The notes below the pieces were generated by a model. The model did no database searches and was not told the origin of the DNA. It was given only the letters and a program-made list of their open reading frames with translations. From DCFW01 sp963790715 (GTDB lineage: Bacteria > Bacteroidota > Bacteroidia > Bacteroidales > Bacteroidaceae): DNA of 64,000 nt. This document shows positions 34,926-41,749 of this stretch, piece after piece (positions within the stretch are counted from its first letter, which is position 1; the number at the start of each line of letters is the position of its first letter). The stretch lies in NCBI GenBank assembly GCA_963790715.1, contig CAWBPN010000013.1:124001-188000 (forward strand). Reading direction: 5' to 3'. The translations under genes and the position numbers were made by a program.

Positions 34926-35009
34926 GGAGAAGTGGCGGAATTGGTAGACGCGCTACTTTGAGGGGGTAGTGACAGTAGTGTCGTGGGAGTTCGAGTCTCC
35001 TCTTCTTCA
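34926..35009 (+). tRNA. tRNA-Leu(GAG)
   Basis: 84 bases, class II. The acceptor GGAGAAG pairs with CTTCTTC (one G-U), the anticodon in TTTGAGG is GAG, there is a long variable arm, and the T arm contains AGTTCGAGTCT. Confidence 0.92.
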
Positions 35010-35041
35010 CATTGGTTTGCGGCAAACAAATATTTATTTAC

Positions 35042-35114
35042 GCGGAAATAGCTCAGTTGGTAGAGCGCGACCTTGCCAAGGTCGAGGTCGCGGGTCCGAG
35101 TCCCGTTTTCCGCT
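35042..35114 (+). tRNA. tRNA-Gly(GCC), second copy
   Basis: 73 bases, identical to the copy at 34750. It is the last of the four-gene tRNA cluster and is followed at once by a terminator. Confidence 0.95.
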
Positions 35115-35115
35115 C

Positions 35116-35156
35116 AAAAGAAAACAAGCAATAATATTACTGCTTGTTTTCTTTTT
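35116..35156 (+). terminator. Terminator of the tRNA cluster
   Basis: AAAAGAAAACAAGCA (35116-35130) pairs perfectly with TGCTTGTTTTCTTTT (35141-35155) across a 10-base loop. The T-rich right arm provides the tail. Confidence 0.85.
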
Positions 35157-35262
35157 CTTGTAGGCAATTTTAGTTGAAAATATTGCATTATTTATCTGTT
35201 AAATATTATTTCGCTGCTAAAAAACAGCAACGAAACGCATATAATATTTGTCACTGAGGGAA

Positions 35263-35565
35263 ATGCTAAATATATTATTGACAGAAAATGATGTACCGGT
35301 ATCTGCTATTGCTCAAGAAATTGGAATATATAGAGACACATTATCAGATTAATTACCGTTCTAACGGAACCATATATATCAGGTACAAGAGCTTTTGGGG
35401 TGACAATGGTACTAGAAGGCAAACCATGCATCGTTATTACAGATATGAATAAAAAATATCATAAGCTATGGATAAATTTACTACATGAATTATACCATGT
35501 GGTAAATGATTATGATATATTGGAAAACATTCATTATCACATATCAGATTCAGAGAGTCCTGATT
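35263..35565 (+). pseudogene. Remnant of an ImmA/IrrE-family metallopeptidase gene
   Basis: An ATG at 35263 opens a frame reading ENDVPVSAIAQEIGIYRDTLSD before a TAA, which resembles a helix-turn-helix start. After several stops a second frame gives KPCIVITDMNKKYHKLW and LLHELYHVVNDYDI, where HELYH is the HExxH zinc motif of the ImmA/IrrE family. The gene stops making sense at about 35565, exactly where the truncated esterase gene on the other strand begins. Both ends and the middle are therefore damaged. Such proteins usually pair with XRE regulators in toxin-antitoxin or phage loci. Confidence 0.6.
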
Positions 35566-36096
35566 TTAGGCTTGGTCTTCCTCTTCAAGTTGTAACTCTA
35601 TTGCTGGCATGTGTCCACCAACTTTTGAAAACATCTCAGGATGTCGAAAAGCATGATGAAGAGCAGTATATCCACCGGCCGAGGCACCTCCGATATATCG
35701 ACCGTCCCGATTTTTTATGGTTTTAAATCGTTTGTCAATTTCTGGAACTACCTCATTGATGAAATAATCTTCATACATTCCGATATTGATGATTCTCCCC
35801 AACGGATCTTTGACTTCTTGACAAACTGAAGATGAATTTAATCCTCTACTATTCTCTAAATTTGGGCAGACGATGATCATGGGGGCAATTTCTTTCTGTT
35901 CAATCAATCTATCCGCTACAATATTTAAATCGATGTCAATCAGAATGTTTTCATTGCCACTCCTTCCGTGCAGGAAATATAAGGTGGGAAAACTCTTGTT
36001 TTTATCATATCCGCAAGGTAAATAGACAAGAATGGACATTTCCTTGTTTAGGCTTTTACTTTGAATGACTATTTTCTCGATTCTTGATTTTTTCAT
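35566..36096 (-). pseudogene. Truncated alpha/beta-hydrolase esterase
   Basis: 176 codons of an esterase D-like hydrolase. MSILVYLPCGYDKNKSFPTLYFLHGRSGNE and MIIVCPN lead to the nucleophile elbow GGASAGGYTALHHAF (Ser in G-x-S-x-G). The protein ends shortly afterwards with an acidic tail (LQLEEEDQA). Family members run about 80-100 residues further and need a later Asp and His, which are missing. The break coincides with the end of the IrrE remnant, so a deletion has fused two unrelated genes tail to tail. Confidence 0.65.
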
Positions 36097-36147
36097 TTTT
36101 CTCTCGTTCTTAAATACTTATCCGGGGTGACAGTTATATTGTGGGCG

Positions 36148-37596
36148 TCATTTTAATTTTCCTAAAGCCTTTCTTCCATTGACGATACTTACACCATTAT
36201 AGTCATTTGAGACCAACTGCCCCTCAATGTTGTATTTCTTATTAGTTTTTTCGTCTACCTTGATATTGCTGATATCAGAAGTGTTATCTGGAGAAATAAC
36301 GATGCGTCTGTAAGATGTCAATGCAGGCGTACCATCGTCAGTTACTTCGAGAATGATATGTATGCTTTTCCCATCAGCATCTTCGGGTATGGCTATTTTA
36401 CAAACATCTTTTACAGATGTATTCATTTGCAATTCTCCTTTGTAAGATGACGGTTCCTTATAAAATATCCATTTGTACATCAGATTGTTACCATCAGGAT
36501 CAAAAGTCTTGCTGGCATTTAATATCAATGAGCCACCTGCGTGTACAGACATCTCAATAATATTCTTTGTACTATCACCGTTTAAGACAATATGAGGATG
36601 ATGATTGGCTTTAGCATAGTCGGAATTGACCGTCCACTTCATCCTGGCAGCAAAATCATTATAGATAGCATTCTTCCAATTAGAGATTGCCTGAGAGCCT
36701 TCCTTTGCAGAAGGAATCATATAGTAAGGGTCGTATTGCGATTCATCGAGGCCAGCTTTCTTCACCCAATCCATTCCTCTGATATCGGATATCTTTGTCG
36801 TATCGAAACGGCCTCCCCATCCTCCATAATCAGGATGTTCAGGGCTGTTGAGCCCATTCTCCAGACAATACATAAACGAAGGAGAATCCCCTTCAGTAGC
36901 CCATATTCTGTCAGGATAGAGAGCACCTAGCGTACCGATATTCTGAATATTCATTTTCGTCCAATCATCTGATGGTGCCCAACCATATATAGATGTATTA
37001 CGGATATAGGTTATATTTGGAAAGTTTTTGGCTATCCACGCACCGGCATCATCCTGTCCGAGGACATCATATACACAGATTTTACTAACGAATATGGCAA
37101 GTTCTTCCTTGCTCCGAGTTTGTTCAACCTTCCATAAAGACTGAGCCAGAGTACTTAGTCCTGACCATGCCGCGATCCAAACAGGGCGAGGATCGTCTTT
37201 ATCTACAACATGAATAATCCATTCTGAACCATCGCTATCTTTACCTTTTCCTACACCTTTCATTGCTGCTGCACTCTGTCCCATCTTGACAATTGAATGG
37301 AGATAATCAGCACTGGGGAAGCCATCACTATGAACTTTTAAATTTGGAAATACCTTAGCATAGCCATCAATGATATTGTTTATAATATTGACAGCACCTA
37401 CTCCATAAGGTATCCATGCGTGCTGGGAGATGATGCCTTCAAGATTTACTTGGTCGAGAGACACCATCAAATGTATCATTGATTCTTTATCGTCAGGATC
37501 AGAACCGCCGATATCGGACATGACAATCAATCTTGTTTGTGCTGTGCCCAACAAACAATGAATGAGTAGCAAAATAAATACAAAGATTTTTTTCAT
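36148..37596 (-). CDS. Secreted DUF1593-family protein (nucleoside-hydrolase-like)
   Basis: About 482 residues from MKKIFVFILLLIHCLLGTAQ, a clear Sec signal peptide; an upstream in-frame ATG at 37623 would place nine residues before it and is less likely. TRLIVMSDIGGSDPDDKESM carries the Asp-rich site shared by DUF1593 and nucleoside hydrolases. A bacterial Ig-like C-terminal domain (HAGGSLILNASKTFDPDGN) follows. The last residues (YNIEGQLVSNDYNGVSIVNG, then RKALGK) resemble the C-terminal tails common on Prevotella-type exported proteins. It is probably periplasmic or surface and involved in glycan or nucleoside breakdown. It appears intact among damaged neighbours. Confidence 0.75.
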   Translation of the reverse strand: MKKIFVFILLLIHCLLGTAQTRLIVMSDIGGSDPDDKESMIHLMVSLDQVNLEGIISQHAWIPYGVGAVNIINNIIDGYAKVFPNLKVHSDGFPSADYLHSIVKMGQSAAAMKGVGKGKDSDGSEWIIHVVDKDDPRPVWIAAWSGLSTLAQSLWKVEQTRSKEELAIFVSKICVYDVLGQDDAGAWIAKNFPNITYIRNTSIYGWAPSDDWTKMNIQNIGTLGALYPDRIWATEGDSPSFMYCLENGLNSPEHPDYGGWGGRFDTTKISDIRGMDWVKKAGLDESQYDPYYMIPSAKEGSQAISNWKNAIYNDFAARMKWTVNSDYAKANHHPHIVLNGDSTKNIIEMSVHAGGSLILNASKTFDPDGNNLMYKWIFYKEPSSYKGELQMNTSVKDVCKIAIPEDADGKSIHIILEVTDDGTPALTSYRRIVISPDNTSDISNIKVDEKTNKKYNIEGQLVSNDYNGVSIVNGRKALGKLK

Positions 37597-37608
37597 TAGA
37601 CAAATTTT

Positions 37609-37790
37609 AGTTATCGCCAGCAAAGATACGAGCTTTTACAGTAAAAAGCAGAGAATTTTCGAGATTTAGCAATTTTCTTAAACCATTAGACATAGCAGTG
37701 CGTAAAGTAGAATTTGATGCCGTTCAAAAGCATTCACTAAATGATGCAATTAAGAAAATGAAAGAAGAATTATTTCGTATATCAGTATAA
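37609..37790 (+). other. Open fragment without start, end of an unknown gene
   Basis: An open frame ending LDIAVRKVEFDAVQKHSL, then NDAIKKMKEELFRISV and TAA at 37790, with no start codon. It looks like a genuine protein C-terminus placed 16 bases before the next gene, but I cannot name the family. It may be the remains of a gene truncated at its 5' end. Confidence 0.3.
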
Positions 37791-37806
37791 AAATATTTTG
37801 TAAATT

Positions 37807-38174
37807 ATGGATTTATCAAGAAAAAAATTAGATGATTTAATTAGTGCAGTAGAAAAGATTGTAGAAGCGAATAATCAGCAGGAGTCAAACCTTTTCAACG
37901 AAATAATAGAGCCGGCAGATATAGCCAAAATTTTAGAAGTTCCAATACAAAATCCGAGTAAATCGTATGATCTCTATTATGGAAATATTCAAAAGGTATA
38001 AGGTATGGTGATTCGAGGCAAGCGAAAACTAATGACATGGAGCATTTAATTGATGTTTTATCAGAGTGGTCAGAAACGCCTCAAGATTTTTTTCGTTTAG
38101 CAATGATACTTATAAATAAAAACAAGGAGCTTGGATATATTCCGGAAGAAAGAACAATTCAAGATTACGTATAG
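37807..38174 (+). CDS. Small unknown protein, frame broken in an AAAA run
   Basis: The frame from ATG 37807 (MDLSRKKLDDLISAVEKIVE, then a stretch PADIAKILEVPIQNP) stops at 38001. If one A is added to the AAAA run at 37991-37994 it continues KGIRYGDSRQAKTNDMEHLI and on to GYIPEERTIQDYV, ending at TAG 38174, for a total of 122 residues. The coherent composition on both sides supports one gene. I do not recognise the family. No membrane segment or known motif is seen. Confidence 0.4.
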
Positions 38175-38250
38175 TGGTCAATAATTGACGATATCGGCGG
38201 CATCAATATGTCATTTACGAACGAAGTGACAATTTTGCCGAATGCCCCAC

Positions 38251-38634
38251 CTATAACGATGTTGAATTTAGCTCAGAAATCATTCTACTTATCGTCAATG
38301 ACAAAGACGGAATATCTTTTTTTATCACACTATAGATTTCTTCTTCATCTACACGATGATATTCATGAACAATAATATCCCTTAATCCCATAATATCATG
38401 CCAAGGTATTTCAGGGTATAATTTTAGATATTCATGCTCTGTCTTATTATCCAAGGTCTTGACATTCTCACCAATAAAGATTAATTGCATGCATATTCCA
38501 CCTAACATAAACATTCCCTCTTGGCTTAATAAAAAGTCATCAGGAGATTTTATTTGTGCAGATTGAGATTCTATTAATTTAATAGCATTCTCGATGTTTT
38601 TCAATATTGTAAGTTTACGTTCATTGTCAAACAT
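38251..38634 (-). CDS. hepT: HepT-like HEPN toxin of a type VII toxin-antitoxin
   Basis: A 127-residue all-helical HEPN protein. The RNase/AMPylation motif R-x4-H-x-Y is exactly present as RDIIVHEY (Arg85, His90, Tyr92). In the MntA/HepT system the nucleotidyltransferase antitoxin AMPylates the Tyr of this motif to silence the toxin. It overlaps the upstream mntA gene by eight bases. Both members look complete. Confidence 0.85.
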   Translation of the reverse strand: MFDNERKLTILKNIENAIKLIESQSAQIKSPDDFLLSQEGMFMLGGICMQLIFIGENVKTLDNKTEHEYLKLYPEIPWHDIMGLRDIIVHEYHRVDEEEIYSVIKKDIPSLSLTISRMISELNSTSL

Positions 38635-38920
38635 AAATCATATCTTTATAGATTGACTTTTCGAATGATGAATTTGATAATGAGTGACGAATTCTTATTA
38701 TATCAACATTACATCCCAATATTTTCTCCAGTTCTCTTTTCATACGCGAACGTAAGAGAATGTTGGCTTCTCCTTCATAAGCAATATCTACATCGCTATC
38801 ACTCTGTTGTTCACCACGAGCCACAGAACCGAACAGCGCCATACGGCTAATGCCATATTCTTTTGCTTTGTCTTTGTAATACGTACGCAATAAATCAATA
38901 TATTCCGAGGTTGATTTCAT
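38627..38920 (-). CDS. mntA: MntA-like minimal nucleotidyltransferase antitoxin
   Basis: A 97-residue protein with the Pol-beta-type nucleotidyltransferase motif MALFGSVARGEQQSDSDVDI (Gly31-Ser32 and Asp43, Asp45). It is the short MntA form of about 100 residues. It is translated ahead of and overlapping hepT on the minus strand. The expected role is AMPylation of HepT. Confidence 0.85.
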   Translation of the reverse strand: MKSTSEYIDLLRTYYKDKAKEYGISRMALFGSVARGEQQSDSDVDIAYEGEANILLRSRMKRELEKILGCNVDIIRIRHSLSNSSFEKSIYKDMIYV

Positions 38921-39023
38921 CGACTTTTTGAATTATTTTTATTCACAAATATATTGTAAATAAGAACAATAACAAAAGTATAAGGCAAATTTTATATGAA
39001 AGTACCTATACTTCCATATTTTT

Positions 39024-39233
39024 TTATCTTCTTACCACATTGTATTTGTTGCCATCCTCGTAATGTTCTTTATGAAAGTCAAATTCTTTTAGCAAGCTCC
39101 AAATTTTGCTTTCTTTTATGCCTTTCATAGCCTCTTTATCGGCAGCTTTCATATTATCGTATATTTCTCTGGCAGAGAGTCTTACTGGCTTTTTCGTTGC
39201 CGATAGGTTTTCTAAACAGCGTGTCGAAGACAT
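39024..39233 (-). CDS. C-terminal tail of the VirE/VapE-like protein (after frameshift)
   Basis: Real homology starts at KPVRLSAREIYDNMK and ends YEDGNKYNVVRR; the first residues are the wrong-frame reading of the upstream part. Removing one base from the TTTTT run at 39190-39194 joins FRKPIGNEK to PVRLSAREIYDNM without a seam. It is not an independent gene. Confidence 0.6.
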   Translation of the reverse strand: MSSTRCLENLSATKKPVRLSAREIYDNMKAADKEAMKGIKESKIWSLLKEFDFHKEHYEDGNKYNVVRR

Positions 39234-40503
39234 CTGCTTCTATTGTATTGCGTTGATAAGCAGCGTTATGCGCCATAATTTCAGCTTCTTCATCCTCAGT
39301 ATACCAATAACGCTTGCCTTGTTCTATCTCTTCTTTTAGTTGGGCGTATATCTGTGCGTGGTCTATAGGCGAGCAGTCTATCTTCTTATCAACCTCTATG
39401 CAAATGAAACGTCGGCTTCCTGTCGGGTCAGTCAATAAGTCTCTTCTGTTAGAAGTGGCTATGAATGAGGTTGTTCGCGGCAGGTCGCTAAGCCCTCGTT
39501 GATAGGCTTTCTTCGTATTTACTGTTGCCATTTGCATAAGATTCTTCAACGATGCCATACCTTTGGACGAGTATTTGTCTATCTCGTCCAAGTTTATCAG
39601 TGCAAATTCTGCAAGCTTTTCTTCGGCTCTAGCTGTGGAATTGATATTTAACCTGTCTAAGTAATAAGGCTGCAATTCATTAGGTAACAACAGTTTACAG
39701 AAAGTAGATTTCTGTCGTCCTTGTCTCTTGCTTATAAGTATAGGTGCAACACTGTTGCCGTGAAGTGTATCTTGTCCCAACCATTGAGCAGTCAATCCAC
39801 GCATCCATGTATGGAAGTGTTTTACCCAGAACTCGCTCTTTGATACTCTTTCTGCCAAAGGGGTTACACGGTCTTTACCGTCCCATTTTGGCAAAGAATC
39901 CAAGTAATCTTTCATTGGGTGGAAATTGGCAATAAACGTTGAGTCCACATGTCGGCGAATGTCATTGTCCCAGACATTTACGCCGTTTTTGCGTGCATAG
40001 GTGCACATACTGTGAATTACGCGTTCCGTTATTTTGGCATAAGGCTCATTGCTGTTCAATAACCTGTATTCCGTTTGGTCGGTTATCTCATTGTGTCTCA
40101 GCTCATAACGGTTATTCATAAACCACTCTAACTTAAATATCTCTGAAGACGTTTTCTTTACTTCCTCAGCTGTTGGTTTTGATTGTTGTTGAGTCTTCAC
40201 CTCTATTATATGAGGGTCGCGTTCTTCTACCTGCCATACCTTTGCCGGTGCAGGTTGTACCACTTCAGCTTTATCGGCCTCAGCCTTACTTATAGCTGCT
40301 ACCGCTTGTGCAGCCATGACGCTTTCATCGCCGTTCCAATTCGGTTGCTTCTTTACCAGGATATAATTGCTATTTATATCATGTATCGCTGTTTCCAGTT
40401 CAGACAAATATTTCTTTGTCTCTTCTTTTTTACCATTTACTTCGGTTAACATTTTGCTCAAAGCAAAAATGTCAAGTGCTTTAATTTTTCTTTTTCCTAT
40501 CAT
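39154..40503 (-). CDS. VirE/VapE-family P-loop protein, main part
   Basis: About 449 codons of a virulence-associated-E type protein. The N-terminal ~130 residues are a variable helical region rich in Ala, Lys and Glu. Then come a VirE core (DSTFIANFHPMKDYLDSLPKW, DGKDRV, FHTWMRGLTAQWLG), an unusual P-loop ISKRQGRQKSTF near 267, FALINLDEIDKYS (Walker B-like), KKAYQRGLSDLPRTTSFIATSN and SRRFICIEV. Such proteins are primase-associated helicases of integrative elements and phage satellites. Here it stands next to toxin-antitoxin genes, suggesting a decayed mobile element. The frame is broken near 39190 by one base; the repaired protein is about 492 residues. Confidence 0.75.
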   Translation of the reverse strand: MIGKRKIKALDIFALSKMLTEVNGKKEETKKYLSELETAIHDINSNYILVKKQPNWNGDESVMAAQAVAAISKAEADKAEVVQPAPAKVWQVEERDPHIIEVKTQQQSKPTAEEVKKTSSEIFKLEWFMNNRYELRHNEITDQTEYRLLNSNEPYAKITERVIHSMCTYARKNGVNVWDNDIRRHVDSTFIANFHPMKDYLDSLPKWDGKDRVTPLAERVSKSEFWVKHFHTWMRGLTAQWLGQDTLHGNSVAPILISKRQGRQKSTFCKLLLPNELQPYYLDRLNINSTARAEEKLAEFALINLDEIDKYSSKGMASLKNLMQMATVNTKKAYQRGLSDLPRTTSFIATSNRRDLLTDPTGSRRFICIEVDKKIDCSPIDHAQIYAQLKEEIEQGKRYWYTEDEEAEIMAHNAAYQRNTIEADVFDTLFRKPIGNEKASKTLCQRNIR

Positions 40504-41012
40504 TCTATTTAATCTTTAAATATATAACTAAATTTGTGCTACAAAGATACAAAATTCAGGCAGCGATGTCAAGCTTTTTGCAAATTATTTTTCGGATAGT
40601 CTCAATATATTTTGTTTTGAAACTGCTATTCATATTTCAGTAAACCTCTATTAATAGCAGGTTTCAGCTGATAGGCTGAATACATGATAACACGCAAGTT
40701 TTCAGCTTAAAACATCGGCATTCAATAATTCAAGACAAAAGAAGTTTTAGATAAAAGATTCTTTAGTTTAACATATAAAACTATAGCGATTTAACTATCA
40801 AATAGAATGCGATTTTGAGTGCAGCAAGCGTTTTTTTTGAATTTTTTCATCAATTTTTTATAAAATCCTATGGATAGTGATTTTTTAGAGTTATGAAATA
40901 ATTAACAAATCAACATTATCTTCAGTAATGTTATTGGTTACAACATAATATATTGCGGAACAGTAATAATAAGTTGTGATTATTTTCAATCTTAAAGTGT
41001 GAAAGGCAAATC
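40504..41012. other. Gene-free AT-rich spacer
   Basis: About 500 bases upstream of the VirE-like gene with frequent stops on both strands. I see no gene or structured RNA. It may hold the VirE promoter on the minus strand, which I could not place. Confidence 0.4.
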
Positions 41013-41150
41013 ATGTAGCAAGAAAAAAGTTACGGAGCATGAAAAAAAAAGTTATGCAGCATGAAAAAAGATCTGATGCTCCGTAACTTTTTTTTTCACG
41101 TAGCATGACTTTTTTTTTCACGTAGCGTGTCTTGAAAAAACATGCTACAT
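41013..41150. repeat. Nested inverted-repeat cluster with A9/T9 runs
   Basis: The outer arms ATGTAGCA (41013-41020) and TGCTACAT (41143-41150) enclose a perfect 18-bp inverted pair, AAAAAAGTTACGGAGCAT (41023-41040) and ATGCTCCGTAACTTTTTT (41076-41093). Between and after these lie further variants of a GCAGCATGA unit (left side) and CACGTAGCATGA / CACGTAGCGTG (right side), each joined to runs of A or T. The whole can fold into one long branched hairpin. Confidence 0.7.
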
Positions 41151-41184
41151 CAGATTTTTTCTAAAGGTGCATAAGTCGATTTGA

Positions 41185-41310
41185 ATGGATAAAATGAATA
41201 CCTGTTATTCAGCTTTTCATGCTGTAACCATTATGAATAAAGGTGATCTGAAGGATGAAATACTCAAACAAAATTATGAAATTAGAGAGGTGGTTTATGG
41301 AAAAATATGA
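41185..41310 (+). CDS. Possible 41-residue small protein
   Basis: Starts MDKMNTCYSAFHAVTIMN and ends KGDLKDEILKQN followed by YEIREVVYGKI. It is short and lacks a promoter or neighbour in the same unit, but its composition looks like protein rather than random AT-rich DNA. I do not recognise it; it may be the beginning of a lost gene. Confidence 0.25.
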   Translation: MDKMNTCYSAFHAVTIMNKGDLKDEILKQNYEIREVVYGKI

Positions 41311-41415
41311 CCAACTTACAAGAAATACTTGTTAGTTCAAAATGTAGAACTTGCAAACATAGTGAATTAATTTATTAGGCAATTTAAGTAAATTTGTTGA
41401 TTACAATTATATGAT

Positions 41416-41640
41416 AATATGAAAAGAAAATCGAAAAATCTTTCTATATCTGACGAATATGTAAAATAATTTGTCACGTTATGATTGTAGAGTAACATTG
41501 TTTTGTCTTTGCGAATAAAAATTGTTTGAAATATAGTAATCACATCAATACATCTAATTGTTTTACGAAACAATATCCGGTATGTTGTTATTTTTGCCAA
41601 AAAATATATATATTTGTAGCTATAATAAAAATGAAAAATG
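41416..41640 (+). repeat. Direct repeat copy 1, upstream of the methyltransferase operon
   Basis: About 225 bases nearly identical to 49191-49415, starting AATATGAAAAGAAAATCG and including TTTGTCACGTTATGATTGTA and CACATCAATACATCTAATTG. Weaker similarity continues to about 41705. GTTG (41584-41587), 21 bases and TATATTTG (41609-41616) could be a promoter for the gene at 41750. Confidence 0.85.
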
Positions 41641-41749
41641 AAAAGAAACATATGTACGATAAGATTGGGATAAAATTTGTTGACAGATTAAATAATTAAC
41701 TTTCCATTTTTATTATATAAAATACCGTATTTACTTAAATTGAGAACAT

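Noticed and set aside
35400..35726. 108-codon plus-strand gene
   Set aside because: Its first half is an IrrE remnant and its second half is the complement of the truncated esterase; it spans a deletion junction and is not a real gene.
41013..41150. Short CRISPR array or integron attC site
   Set aside because: Units are degenerate and inverted, lack spacers, and no cas or integrase gene is nearby.
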